DNA of 64,000 nucleotides from Coemansia sp. RSA 487 (GCA_027577595.1 JANBRJ010000040.1:1-64000), one strand, 5' to 3'. Shown: positions 27,755-38,624, counted from the stretch's first letter. Notes: a model not told the origin generated them from the sequence alone. Numbers and translations are program-made.

Positions 27755-30277
27755 GTGAGGAGGGTTTTTTATTTTTGGCATCATCTGTTCAATGTTTTTC
27801 TCTCTGCTGCAATCAACCCACACGAAAGATGCGGAATGCAGCTGCACCGGTCATGCCGAAGCATCTGTGCTAGTTGGTGGATCGGAGAAAAAGGCACCCC
27901 GTGTTTTATGCATCCGTTGTTTGTGTTTTCCCATGTGTGTTTCGCTAGCGTGTGGAGCAGGCCAACTATTGTGAATCATAAGCAAATATTGTATTTTCGG
28001 TCAAACGCCTCAACCTTGCATCTTGAGTGTACAGCGACATGCCGATGTCCAAACAAGAGTGCAAACCACACAGCCCGACATCCGCCTTCCACGATGATCG
28101 GAACAAGAGCATGATAAAATGCCGAGGACCAATCCCTACGGAGTTCGGAGGGTTTGCAAGCTGAAACTCAGAAGGCCAAAAGGGGGAGGGGTGTGTTGGG
28201 TTGCCGCAAGCCACAAAACCTGTTCACGCGGCCGAGATGGGGTGGCCTTTGACAACAGTGACTGTTGTTTGTATCTCAAAGGACAATACTGCAACTGTGT
28301 TTAATGGGCGGAGGTGACTTGCGGCCCGTTTTATAGAGCATGCGGACGATCTGCATGTTAATTGTAGCGAGGGCGTAAGAATTAGCACCCATATACCCAA
28401 CCGCTTTCAAATGTGAACACATGTAGAACAGTGCACATAGTGATACGTGCCTTGGGCATTCTGCTAAGGCTGCGATGTGTTCTCTATGGGCGAAATACTT
28501 GCGCTGTCTCGGCCTACCAGTGCAAATTGGCGCACACTGCAAACAACAGAATATGAATGGCAAATGTTCCGATCAGAGGCCAAAAACAAGCTTCCAAAGA
28601 CGCAGATCCCGAATGCCACCGTCAAGCAGAGCTCTGGCCATGCGGCAATTTGCTGCCTAAAAACCCCCTGCCGCAGATCTGATATGCACAACTGATGTAA
28701 AAGTGGAGCTGCATACATCGCGGAGAGAAAATGGTACCCAGATTCCAACTTACATATGGCCTCTTTCCATTAATATTTGGAAAGATTGAAACACCGATAC
28801 AAAAGTGTAAATGTGGAAGAAAAGAACAGGAGGATGGTATTGCTAATGATCACAGGAAGCATGCAAGTGGCTGTCGTTTCTTTTTCCTGTTACCACACAC
28901 GAGGGCTGTGCTTGCAGGAATTGGATACACCGTTGACGCAAGGGCTGGTTTGCCGCCTGTGTTTCCCTTGCTCTGCTAGTCAATTTGGGCGGTGGTAGTG
29001 GTGTATTTCCTGTCTCACTGATGCTGTGTGTACAGGAATAACGCCGTGAAGGCAGTATGCAAGCATGCGCACAGCAACATCGAATTGCCGAGTGTGTGCA
29101 ATGCATATCTGGGCAGTGACGTCTCAGACCAGCTTGGCATTGCAACGACACAAACAGTGGCACGAATGCGAATGTGGATTTGGGCATTATGCATTATAGT
29201 TCCGCCGACAGCGATACGGAAGGGGCATCCGGCCCAAGAACGGAAATCGCAACATGCATCGTGGTGTTTGGGGAGGAGGTGGCTCGCACCGCGCATACGT
29301 CAGAATGAGATGTAATGCAAAACAAAAAAAGAAAAGCAACCCCAAGAAGCGGCATGCGCTTTACACAGCGCGTCTACTGCTGTGTTTACTGCCGCTTGTT
29401 GCGGGAATTGAATTGGGTTTGGCCAGACAAATGTATCGGCGACAAACGCACCAAAAACGATTTACATTCATGTCCGCCACTGCGAGCCACAAGGAAAAAC
29501 TATTGGTTTGATGATGGGAAAATGCAAACGAACAGATGCGATGGATCTGAGAACCGATTGCTGCATCCGCCTGCATGTGCAACCACGGAATGTGAGATTT
29601 ACGAACAAGAAACGCCAGAAGGGGCTATAGGGACTCAGGCTGGAGAAAACAAAGGGGTGCGCAAAACGTGTTGTGCGAGAGACGTTGATGACACAGAATG
29701 GTCCAGGGAAAAAATGGCCTGCGTTTCTTTGTGTGGCGCTACTGGAAATCCAAACATACGCGTGGCAGACGCAGCCGAGCTTGGATTGTCGATCTTCTGG
29801 AGAAGGGGGGTGTATGTGGCGGGGGAGAGGGGGGCAAACGGCCCACAAACGGAGGGGGTGGTGGGTTGCTTTTATCGCGGCGCACAAACGATAGAACAGT
29901 TATGCGTTTTACTTTACCTTGAACAGGCTGTGCGTATAATACAATTTTTTTCCTGCCTCCACCTTTTTCATCCGTGCATTCCCGCTTTTTTGAGAACACA
30001 CTTTGCTTTGTGCGGCTGAAGCTGACCAGCAAACGAGAATGCCACGAAATCAAATAAATAGCACCCCGTTGCGGCCCACCTTTCTTCCCTGTTTTCTCCA
30101 TACAAACAAAACACAAACCACCATCTACTTTCTCCACATACGCATTTCTTGTACACTTTCATAAAAGTTTTTTTTTTCAGCTTCTATCTGGACCGTCTTT
30201 TCCGGCTTTTCACTTGAATCGGTTTATACCCCCGCGTCTCTCTTCTCTTAACCACATACACGCCTTATCTAAGAACA

Positions 30278-30376
30278 ATGGCTACTACCACTAACGTTTC
30301 GCCCGTCTTTTCCCTGAAAACGCAGGACCGTGACTATCCAAAGAACATCATCGACAATGACGAGGACGAGGTCTGA
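30278..30376 (+). CDS. Micro-ORF, 32 residues with acidic C-terminus
   Basis: ATG at 30278, TGA at 30374. The peptide begins MATTTNVSPVF and ends with an acidic run (DNDEDEV). It is preceded by a leader of over 100 nt without any ATG: pyrimidine-rich, starting after a CATAAAAG box (30160-30167) and a T-run ending in TTCAG that could be a 5' UTR splice acceptor. This leader style equals that of strongly expressed genes elsewhere in the window. No family known; it may also be one exon of a longer gene, though no good donor is seen before the stop. Confidence 0.35.
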   Translation: MATTTNVSPVFSLKTQDRDYPKNIIDNDEDEV

Positions 30377-31779
30377 GCACTTTGCTGTTTGCAAATAGCG
30401 CCACCCACCTCTCGGGCTTCCTGATACGCTGCTGCTGTTCCTCCGCATTGATTTGCATCGTAAGCGACAGCAGCAGCATTCCGATCCCTAACCCAACAGC
30501 ATTTTATGGGACAAAGCACGGAAGGGCGCCTGCAACAAACCAAACCACCAGATCTACTCTTATGTTCATCTGTCACTCGCCAAAACCCTGTTAGTAAACT
30601 TTCCCTCCCTTCTTTGCATTTCACTTGCACTTTTTAAATAAAATAATTGTGCATTATACTCCCTTTTCGTAAATCCAATCGTGGCTGCCGCGCAAGCGCT
30701 ACTGCCCTCATATTTGCATATATGACTAACACCACTCCAACACTTGTCATATTTACTCTGTCACCAAGAACAAAGAGAAAAAGAAGGCACAGCCAACCTG
30801 TGATGTTTTTCCATTGTTTTTAGGAAACTCATATACGCATATTATCACGCTCCATCCCTGGTACATTGTGCGGATCCTTGAAGCCTGCTGCTAAACGCCT
30901 GTTGTGCTTGAGGATCGGATCAGCAGCTAGCATAAACTGTTCATTGCGTTCAATCGACACCAAATATCATCTAATAACAAACCATATTAGCCAAATACCT
31001 CGTGCTGTAGGCACAGACAATGCAAATTTCATTTGAAACGCCGACAGATAAACAATCAAGCAGTCCACCAGAACCACATGCACTTCATTTTTGCATTGCA
31101 ACTGCCAAGTAATCAATAAATGAACAAGACACATTATTTTAATCATCAAATATTTACAATACAATTATGGACATTTCAACTATTGTTAATGGAATAGGAG
31201 CTTTGCAGGAGTACATTTTTTGCCATTGATTTTGATACACGTACAAAGAAAGCAAAAAGGCACAATATTTATACAAACCTCCCTTAACAATAAGCATGTA
31301 ATATTGTCAAAGTGCGCATAAAAGGATGTATGCGATGTCCAAAAGGATCCAACACTGCTCTTTGGGGATTTTTGTATTGTCTATACGTTAGTTGTATAAT
31401 AAAGCATACTCTCCCTTGTTTTGGAATTGATCAATCCTTTTGGGATAAGTAGCTAAGTACTAAGCGTTAGGGCCGATGGACCATTTTGCAATTTGCTCTT
31501 TGCATTAACTACATCATAATCGGTTCCAAATTGCAACATAGATAGTATTTTATGAATCTTGTATGGAACGACAACAATAATAGTTCAAAGTGTTCTCGTT
31601 TTCTCTTTGCAAGGGTTTCTACTCTCGTATTAGTTTCGAATTCAAAACATCAGCCGCATCTATAGAGACTTAAATAGCGTGTATCTAGGTTAGGTCAGTA
31701 TAAATGCGGTTTGGACCATGTTCTTTATTCTAATTTCTACACATGTACGCAAGGTAGCTTGCTTCTTTTTCTTTTAATA

Positions 31780-31854
31780 ATGGCTGTGTTAAGGGTTTAT
31801 CGCATGTCGCCTTGGCCACTCTACGATGAAGACGATTCCGACAGTGATGCTTGA
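31780..31854 (+). CDS. Micro-ORF, 24 residues with acidic C-terminus
   Basis: ATG at 31780, TGA at 31852. The peptide has a hydrophobic/basic start (MAVLRVYRMSPWP) and an acidic Ser/Asp end (DEDDSDSDA). TATAAAT lies 75-81 bp upstream (31699-31705). Two other ATGs between the box and this ATG open only short frames. Weak on its own; listed because it repeats the plan of the 30278 ORF. Confidence 0.2.
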   Translation: MAVLRVYRMSPWPLYDEDDSDSDA

Positions 31855-32823
31855 TTTCTGATACTATTGCTATTCAATATGTTGTCTGGCCACGCATCGC
31901 ATACTAATGGCTCTGCAAGGCTCTAGGTCGAAATGAAAACAAAATGAGCAAAGTTTGCATACATACACAAAATAATTACATCGTCATTTACTTGGATCAA
32001 TTTGCACAAATCAATTTTAGACTATAGAAGTTTGTTTTATTTCTTTTTCATGTCGATTATACAATTAATGTACTACGACCCCATCAGTACACAAAAATTA
32101 GGCAGAAGTAAGCTGTGCATTAATTGGGCTTTGTCCCATGCGGGAAACCAAGTGATTCTGACTTTAATTGTTTGAATATATGGGGCAAATCGTTGCCCTA
32201 GTCAACACAACCAGATTTAGACAGAACGAAGTTGGTATAGTCGAGCATGCAAAGCGACAGTTAATACGCAGCCAAAGTGTAGCTATACAATTTATGCACG
32301 AAATATAATATTTGGGAGTATATTGTAACTTGTCCACACTTTAAGTATCCTAGAAAACGGCCATTTATGCAATATATGCGTAAACACATTTTACACACCT
32401 CATATTAATTTTCCTGAAGCAATTTGTACAATGTGTATACTTTAGCCTCCTACACCAAAGACATAACACGGCAAATAATAGGCAAATACATGTAAGTTTG
32501 AAATATGATCGAGCACATCAAGTCGCTGCAGCCACCATTTCCAAATTCTCATTTCACAGTGTCTAGCAATAGACACGTATACCAGCCTGTATATAGGTAT
32601 ATATAGGCAGTAGTGATGTATATATAGGTCACATATGCGTAATTGTGCGTATGAGCAGCTACGCCTTCTTTCTATCACAAGCATTCAATATGGATTTGGG
32701 TTTAAACACTACTTTTTCGCATTTTGCCACAAAACCCTAATCAATCAGCTATGATTAATACCATGATTAAAACATCAGCCAATAGGAACGCTCAGCATAA
32801 GCAGTTCAATTCTATGGCACTTG

Positions 32824-32843
32824 ACGCGTTAATGCCAACGCGT
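32824..32843. promoter_or_regulatory. Pair of MCB elements upstream of RAD21
   Basis: Two perfect ACGCGT hexamers at 32824-32829 and 32838-32843, about 315-330 bp before the RAD21 ATG, spaced 14 bp centre to centre, with a further GCGCG directly after. Same element as in the SMC1 promoter. Confidence 0.6.
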
Positions 32844-33156
32844 GCGCGTACAGTGATGGAGAATGTAACAATCCACCAGAGCTTTTTATTTTTTTTCGCT
32901 CTTTAAATCTTTTCACAATATATTTATACTCTTTATTGCTGTTTGATTAGCTTCTTTCCCTATAGGCATCTGATTTTTTTAAAAAGGCAAAGCGCCTAGA
33001 TACTACGGCCAAACCTCCATTTGCGGAAGATACATTAGCTGCGGAGTAGCAACCGTGATAAAGAAGCTCAAGACGCATTATTATCCAAGCCAGTAGAGCT
33101 AGTTCTGAATTTACAGGTTCTCAGCACACAGAATCCGTCGTTAAAGCACCAAAAGC

Positions 33157-35172
33157 ATGTTTTACGCAGAAGCAATCCTTTCGAAAAAGGGCCCACTGGC
33201 CAAGGTATGGCTTGCTGCGCACTTGGAACGCAAGCTGACCAAAGTGCAGCTTTTGCAGGCCAGTATACCCAGCTCTGTTGGTGCTATTATAGGACAGGAC
33301 CAGGGACCACCTCTAGCACTACGTCTGTCGGGGCAGCTGCTACTCGGTGTTTCTCGTATTTATGCTCGGAAAGCACGCTACTTGCTTGAAGATTGTAATG
33401 AGGCACTCATTCGCATCAGGATGGCATTTCGTCCTGGTGCAGCGGATATTACATCCGATACAATGGTGGCAACACACACAACAATTACGCTTCCAGAGGC
33501 GTTGACAGAGTTTGACATCCTATTGCCTTCTTCGCTACGCATTCCTGGCAGCAGCGACTCAGCACACAGAGGAGGAGTGTTTGATGTGTCTGATATAGCG
33601 GCTGCAGTAGCTCTGAATACATCTAGAATCCAGGACATTACCCTTGCTGAACAGTCCTTTGATATTTCGGCAGTTGCGCGTGGGACAGGTGGCGACGATG
33701 AAGTAGCGCTTGGTGAGGGAGATCTTTTGGGGCGTGACGATGAGTTCAGGCTCGATCTTGATGAGGACTTTATCCTATCTCCACTCCCACAGCATATGCC
33801 AGAGCCGGCGTTTGGAATTGACGGTAGCGCGCTTGAGCCAGAGATTGGGCGAGATGCAATGCAAAGGCCAGACGAGAGCATGATTGATATTCAAGCAGAG
33901 GACCTGTCGCTACTTGGAAAGGGTCCTGGAGACGGTACCGAAGGCCTTGGGGGCCTTGCTGATCTTACACGTGAGGAGCTTGCGAATGTGGACGGCAGTG
34001 GGCTACTTCAGTTTGGCAACTCGGGTCTTTTGGGAATGTCTCGCGGGTTGGAGGATGCATCTATGGTCCCAATGACCCAGGAAGCTGCGTTGCAAGAGGC
34101 GGAGGCTGAAATACTCGCACAAAGAGCTAACCAGGCCAAGCCTAACAAGCGCCGTCGCTTGAATCTCTCTGAGCTCGTAGCCAACGAGACAACGTCGCTT
34201 TCACCTGACGAGATCCGGAGTCACTTGAATGATGCAGCCGACATAATGCGCATGCCTACCTATCTCCCAGCCTCCAGCTTGGCACGGCTAGAGGACATGA
34301 GCTCGGCTGCCATTGCATCCCGTCTTTTAGCTCCCAGCAACAGCACACCATTCGCTGCGCTTTTTGCAGCGGCTGGGCCTGAAGCTGAGCAAGAAGTTCC
34401 TGCAGGCATATCTTTCGACGGTAGCTTATTGGGCGCAAATGGCACCTTTGACTACACAGCACAAAATCCTCCATACGGAGGACATGGCGAGCCAACTGTC
34501 CCCGAATATGAAGGCATGGAGCCAGACGAGGTTAGGCTCGAGGACGGAGGTGACGAGATCGGGCTTGGCGGTATTGGCGCAGGGATGGTAGGTGAACAGA
34601 TCGGGGCAGAGCTCCTGCTTGCAGACAAGTCTGTCGAACAACTGGAACAACTGGAGGAGGAAAGCTTCCAGCGCCAGATCGCGGAGCAACACCACGAAGG
34701 TATCAGCCTGTTTGCAACAACCTTGCCTGTGCGTGACGAGGACATTAGCCTGGCTACTTCGCACCTCGCAGACCAAGACATTGGAGAACAGGGTGGTAGT
34801 GCTGTGTCGCCACCATCCACAGGCATCGAGGGTGCTACAGCAACTGGCGCCTCAGGACATAGCAAGAATACCATTCGCGCGATCCATATGCTTGATTCAG
34901 CGTGCAAAGCTGAAAACATCTCTGTCTCGGAGAACTCGTCGCCACGGGAAGGGGCCTCGCTCTCATTTGCTAATGTAACAAAGGGTGCCCGGCGTAGTGA
35001 TTCGGTCAAGCTGTTTTTTGAACTGCTAGTGCTGAAGACAAAAGACTTTGTCGACGTCAAGCAGCAGGCTCCGTTTGACGACATACTTATTGCACCAAGG
35101 GCGAAGCTCCGGAGAGCAGCAGAGTCGATCCAGGTATCCACAACACACACCACCACTGTTATTGGTGTGTGA
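33157..35172 (+). CDS. RAD21: Cohesin kleisin Rad21/Scc1
   Basis: A 671-residue kleisin that closes the SMC1-SMC3 ring and is cut by separase at anaphase. The N-terminal domain is classic: MFYAEAILSKKGPLAKVWLAAH, with GVSRIYARKARYLLEDC. The C-terminal winged helix that binds the SMC1 head is at about 590-655 (ASLSFANVTKGARRSD, then SVKLFFELLVLKTKDFVDVKQQ). The middle is acidic and disordered. EPEIGR at 227-232 matches the separase consensus (ExGR as in yeast Scc1), with cleavage predicted after R232 (codon 33850-33852). The C-terminal wording favours mitotic Rad21 over meiotic Rec8. The start is set by the conserved MFY. Uninterrupted, with two MCB boxes upstream; SMC1 lies 21 kb away. Confidence 0.96.
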   Translation: MFYAEAILSKKGPLAKVWLAAHLERKLTKVQLLQASIPSSVGAIIGQDQGPPLALRLSGQLLLGVSRIYARKARYLLEDCNEALIRIRMAFRPGAADITSDTMVATHTTITLPEALTEFDILLPSSLRIPGSSDSAHRGGVFDVSDIAAAVALNTSRIQDITLAEQSFDISAVARGTGGDDEVALGEGDLLGRDDEFRLDLDEDFILSPLPQHMPEPAFGIDGSALEPEIGRDAMQRPDESMIDIQAEDLSLLGKGPGDGTEGLGGLADLTREELANVDGSGLLQFGNSGLLGMSRGLEDASMVPMTQEAALQEAEAEILAQRANQAKPNKRRRLNLSELVANETTSLSPDEIRSHLNDAADIMRMPTYLPASSLARLEDMSSAAIASRLLAPSNSTPFAALFAAAGPEAEQEVPAGISFDGSLLGANGTFDYTAQNPPYGGHGEPTVPEYEGMEPDEVRLEDGGDEIGLGGIGAGMVGEQIGAELLLADKSVEQLEQLEEESFQRQIAEQHHEGISLFATTLPVRDEDISLATSHLADQDIGEQGGSAVSPPSTGIEGATATGASGHSKNTIRAIHMLDSACKAENISVSENSSPREGASLSFANVTKGARRSDSVKLFFELLVLKTKDFVDVKQQAPFDDILIAPRAKLRRAAESIQVSTTHTTTVIGV

Positions 35173-35409
35173 AACGAATAAAATAGTTTTTAGGGAGGTT
35201 TGATCTTTTCGCCGATCAGCCGTATCTGCCGTAATCATCATTTTTTGCCTCCAAAAAGTTTCCAGCTTTATAAACACAACTTCTTGTGAAAAAACTGCAA
35301 TATGAAACTTTGCTTTTTTGCTTTATAACTTTTGTGTATTATATTTGAATACAATAAGTGGTGACTTTTCAGAGCTAGTTAGCATTGTGAATCGATTTCT
35401 GAAAGAACA

Positions 35410-36135
35410 ATGCTAGGTTCCTGGGTTGGAATTAGCTGCTTTCGCAGACAGGCCTTAGTGACGGCGACAACCATGGTCGGTATATCAACAATACATACAC
35501 CACAATCTATCGGGAAGTCTGTGCTTTATGATCTCACTGACAGCAGCAAAAAGACAGCAGGCGCTCTCAAGAAAAAGCCAGACGGAATTCGGCAGAACAA
35601 AGCTTTGAGCAAAGACTCTACTCGCGGTCGCAGTAGAGATTTGGCCGGTAAAGGCACCATCGCAAGGTCTGCAGCAACCACCCCGGGGTTTGTAAAGGAA
35701 AATCGGCAAACAAGGATACAGAGCGCAAAAGACCCGATTCAATCGCTTACATCGAAAATGGCAGAAGCTAAAAGAAAGTCGCTGCAGGCGAAAGATGCGA
35801 GAGATATACTTGTGGAGAAGCTCAAGGATGGGTCTCTCGAACCGTGGCAACGGCGCAAAATAGAGCTCAGGCTGAAGCTTAAGGGCGAGGGGTGGAGCCC
35901 GGAAAAGAAACTAGCTACGTCCAGCATGGAGAAGATACGGTTGCTGAATGCTGAGTTTCCAGAGGTGTGGACAATGCAGCGGCTTTCCAAACAGTTCAAG
36001 GTTTCGCAAGAGGCAATTCGGCGGATTCTGAAATCAAAGTTCCAGCCATCTGAGACCCAGACCCTGGAGCGAGAGACAAAGCGCAAAGCACAGATCAAGG
36101 AGTACAAGAATAGCCAGCTGAAGCGGATGCAGTAG
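35410..36135 (+). CDS. RRG9: Mitochondrial neugrin-domain protein Rrg9
   Basis: A 241-residue protein of the Neugrin/Rrg9 family, needed for respiratory growth and mitochondrial genome maintenance in yeast. The first 35 residues form a mitochondrial presequence (SCFRRQALVTATT). Residues about 40-125 are basic and Ser-rich. The conserved domain is C-terminal: EPWQRRKIELRLKLKGEGWSP, then MEKIRLLNAEFPE, and the helix-turn-helix-like QRLSKQFKVSQEAIRRILKS with FQPSE. Ends in a Lys/Arg-rich helix. Fits the usual length. Same strand as RAD21, 237 bp downstream. Confidence 0.9.
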   Translation: MLGSWVGISCFRRQALVTATTMVGISTIHTPQSIGKSVLYDLTDSSKKTAGALKKKPDGIRQNKALSKDSTRGRSRDLAGKGTIARSAATTPGFVKENRQTRIQSAKDPIQSLTSKMAEAKRKSLQAKDARDILVEKLKDGSLEPWQRRKIELRLKLKGEGWSPEKKLATSSMEKIRLLNAEFPEVWTMQRLSKQFKVSQEAIRRILKSKFQPSETQTLERETKRKAQIKEYKNSQLKRMQ

Positions 36136-36690
36136 GCCTAGCAGCATCCTGCTCATAATTGATCTGTTCCTTTCATGGCGAATACTTTTGTAAATCAACT
36201 GTTCATCTATTTAACCAAAGATCTATTGGGTTGCGATATTCAGGAAAACAGCGGACGGACCCATGGTGTGCTGGGAATATGGCCCAAGAGCCGCCTGCAC
36301 ATGCCACTGCATCTCCCAAAAGCATGTGAAACCAAAGCCGCCATAAAAATCCAGCAGGCTTTTTTAAACCTGAGCCATGTGACAGAGTGGCAATTTAGAT
36401 TGCAAAAGTGTTGATATGTGCTGCTTAAGCTATGTGGGTTTCTGTTGAAAGGGCTGCTGCTCTTAGAAGTTGAGGCGTTGTGGAAAGTGCGCTTTATCAG
36501 CACCGCCTTGCGCGCATGTTGAATGGAGGCGCTGATTCCTGATGCTAGTGCTATAAAAAAGACACTTCAGTCCTTATGCGAAGCGAGTTTGTCTAACGTT
36601 TTTTCTTTCCCGTTTCTACTCTATTACTTTTTACACAAACACAGCAATACGTTGCGACCATTCTTCAGTTATTAGAATAATTTCAGACAA
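36136..36690. other. Intergenic, SCP2 gene promoter
   Basis: Holds TATAAAAAA (36551-36559), about 135 bp before the SCP2 start, and a pyrimidine-rich leader. The open frame 36175-36414 has no family match and is probably chance. Confidence 0.45.
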
Positions 36691-37545
36691 ATGGCAATTG
36701 ACGGCTTCATTTCCAGCGCTGTTATCGACCAGCTTTCAAACGTCCTTGTCTCGCTGTCTCCAGAGGAACGCAAGAAGGAAGTGGATAGGGTGAAGGCGGT
36801 GTATGCCTTTGAAGTTTCTAATGCCAAAGGCAAGAAACACTACTTTGTTGTTGATCTGAAGCAGGCTGGAAAGGTCACTGACGCCGCTACTGAGGAGGAG
36901 GCTGCAAAGGACCAGCCCAAGCCCGACATCAGCATAGCCGTCAACGACGAGACGCTGCTGAAGATTGCCGACGGCAAGACCACTGCAGCCGGCGAGTTTA
37001 TGAGCGGAAAGGTCAAGATCAAGGGTAACATGATGCTTGGCATGAAGCTTGAGCCCCTGCTTAAACGCTTCAAGAAGCTTGCAGAGAGCCTTCCGGCACC
37101 GGCACCGGCAGCCAGCAGCTCTAGCGCTGCTTCCTCCACCCAGGACATTGTAGTCAAGGGCTACCAAGGAAGCCTAGTCATTGCCCAGATCCTCAAGGCG
37201 TTCAGCGCTGACGACGCAAAACGTGAGACTGCTCTGAAAAAGACCAACGCCATCTTCCAAATCGACCTGGTTGGTCCAGATGGCACAAAGTCGTGGGTGC
37301 TTAACCTGAAGCCCGGAGCTGGCGCCACAGATGTTGTTCTTCCTGGCACCGCCGCACAGAACAAGAAAACTGCCGGCGTAACACTTATTCTCAAGGACTC
37401 CGACTTTGTTGACCTGGCCTCGGGAAAGCTCACTGGCCAGGGTGCCTTCATGGGCGGCAAGCTCAAGTCGAAAGGTAACATCATGCTGGCTCTCAAACTG
37501 GAATCTGTTCTCAAGGCCGCAAAGGGTTCTGGAGCCAAGCTATAG
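36691..37545 (+). CDS. Tandem SCP2 sterol-carrier protein, peroxisomal
   Basis: A 284-residue protein made of two SCP2 lipid-transfer domains, about 10-135 and 155-278, joined by an Ala/Pro/Ser linker (PAPAPAASSSS). Each copy shows the same order: a domain start with I-x-x-x-L, an F-x-x-D/V strand, DGT/AKGKK-type turn, D-x-x-L-x-x-[IL]-A-[DS]-G-K, then AFM/EFMxGKxKxKGNxMLxxKLE. The repeated end (GKVKIKGNMMLGMKLE and GKLKSKGNIMLALKLE) makes the duplication unmistakable. The C-terminus is AKL, a canonical PTS1, so the protein should enter peroxisomes and bind or transfer fatty acyl-CoA or sterol. Most fungal SCP2 proteins have one such domain. Confidence 0.93.
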   Translation: MAIDGFISSAVIDQLSNVLVSLSPEERKKEVDRVKAVYAFEVSNAKGKKHYFVVDLKQAGKVTDAATEEEAAKDQPKPDISIAVNDETLLKIADGKTTAAGEFMSGKVKIKGNMMLGMKLEPLLKRFKKLAESLPAPAPAASSSSAASSTQDIVVKGYQGSLVIAQILKAFSADDAKRETALKKTNAIFQIDLVGPDGTKSWVLNLKPGAGATDVVLPGTAAQNKKTAGVTLILKDSDFVDLASGKLTGQGAFMGGKLKSKGNIMLALKLESVLKAAKGSGAKL

Positions 37546-38293
37546 ACAGTCAACCAACCAACCAACCTTTCAGATTCCGTGTTCATTTCACTGTTTTGTG
37601 TTTCTATCAAATCCTAATAATATACATCACTTTTATATGGCTACATCTGTTCTCCATACTTTCTGCGAGGCTTCCGTGGTAAGCAACGCTTGAAAGCTGC
37701 ATGGGAGATGGTCTGCATTGCATATTCCAAAGGGAAAATAGCCAACAGCTAAATAACGAAAGTAGGTATTGTACGCCAAAGATGGCAAAATAAAAAAGCC
37801 AATTAAAACATAAAGACAAGTTACAATATCTTATTGTACTCGATGTCCAAACTGGTGATGTGAATGAAAAACACCAGCATCTGGTTTCCTATTCAATCAT
37901 ACAGCCAAAAGCGGCCAAGAGGAGATGTGCACCATCCAGAACGTGAGATGGCGTGGGCTCAGCTCCGTACAACCACAGTCACAAAAAAGCGGGCGTGTTC
38001 CCTAATAAAATATTTGCAGTCACATCTGCTGTTGCTAAAAAGAAAGGTCAGAATTTTAACGTGAGCGGAGCTGCGCATTCAGATGGTTTGAGTCATGAGA
38101 CAGCACATGTTCTAAATAAACAAAATAAATGACCATGCTTCAGTTATGCTTGAACAAGCCTTGTATTCTATGTTTTACTAGTGACACGCTGACAATACAC
38201 ACGCGATGACGTATTGAAAAACTGCACACGCTCTTGCTTTAATACAGAAAAGCACTTGCAAAAAGGACAATAAAATATGTTTTCATTCTTTTT
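37546..38293. other. Intergenic, SCP2 3' region
   Basis: AT-rich. A short CCAA repeat follows the SCP2 stop at about 37552-37566. Nothing else seen. Confidence 0.45.
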
Positions 38294-38624
38294 TTAGAGA
38301 CCGACCTTTGTGTTTAGAAATCTTACATCAAGTTGGATATCTGACAGTCGTTGTGCAATCAGAAATGGATAGTTCAAACATATGCCGAAAAGGGATAGTA
38401 CCAACGCTGGTCTATCTTTAATTGCAACGGGGACAGTTAGGTTTTCGGCTTGTGCACTGCAGCACTCCACAAAGCTTTGTAGAATGGCTATTGCGTCTTT
38501 GTGCAAACCCAAAGACTGCTGCCTATTTGTTTCCTAAAGAAATGTGCGTGTTCAGATGACAGCCTGGAGAAGACAGACACCTCCCCTTTTGTAAATTTAA
38601 AGAAAAATAAATTTATACAAGCAT
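38294..38624 (-). CDS. Small hypothetical two-exon gene, 81 residues
   Basis: The exon 38294-38533 has no ATG and is bounded by an in-frame stop that forms part of a good acceptor (CACATTTCTTTAG). It encodes 79 residues of convincing protein (for example LHKDAIAILQSFVECC and RPALVLSLFGICLNYPF). The nearest start that joins in phase is ATG-CTT at 38624-38619, followed by GTATAA; the intron would be 85 nt (38534-38618). A TATAAA box on the minus strand at 38691-38686 lies about 62 bp before this ATG. The donor is not ideal, so the first exon is tentative. No family recognised; mostly helical, with one hydrophobic stretch. Confidence 0.4.

Larger units (their letters stand above)
25657..32823. 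other. Long gene-poor stretch with two very short ORFs
   Basis: Over 7 kb without a conventional gene. Open frames here (for example 27683-28114, 29315-30019) lack domains and have skewed, non-protein-like composition. The stretch holds a TTA microsatellite, two strong hairpins, several TATA boxes (26660, 26858, 31699) and two micro-ORFs at 30278 and 31780, all listed separately. It resembles the long spacers around the Cys-rich genes at 39-47 kb. Confidence 0.45.

Noticed and set aside
29315-30019. 234-residue open frame in the gene-poor stretch
   Set aside because: Composition is irregular (many Cys, Arg, Trp by chance), no domain, no promoter in place, and the opposite strand has equally long frames; it looks like GC-rich non-coding DNA.
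32590-32626. Repeated TATATAGG words
   Set aside because: Simple AT-rich repetition without exact period; nothing beyond low complexity can be supported.
36175-36414. 79-residue frame with an IQ-like AAIKIQQAFLNL stretch
   Set aside because: Only one partial IQ motif, no promoter or conserved context, and it lies in the SCP2 upstream region.
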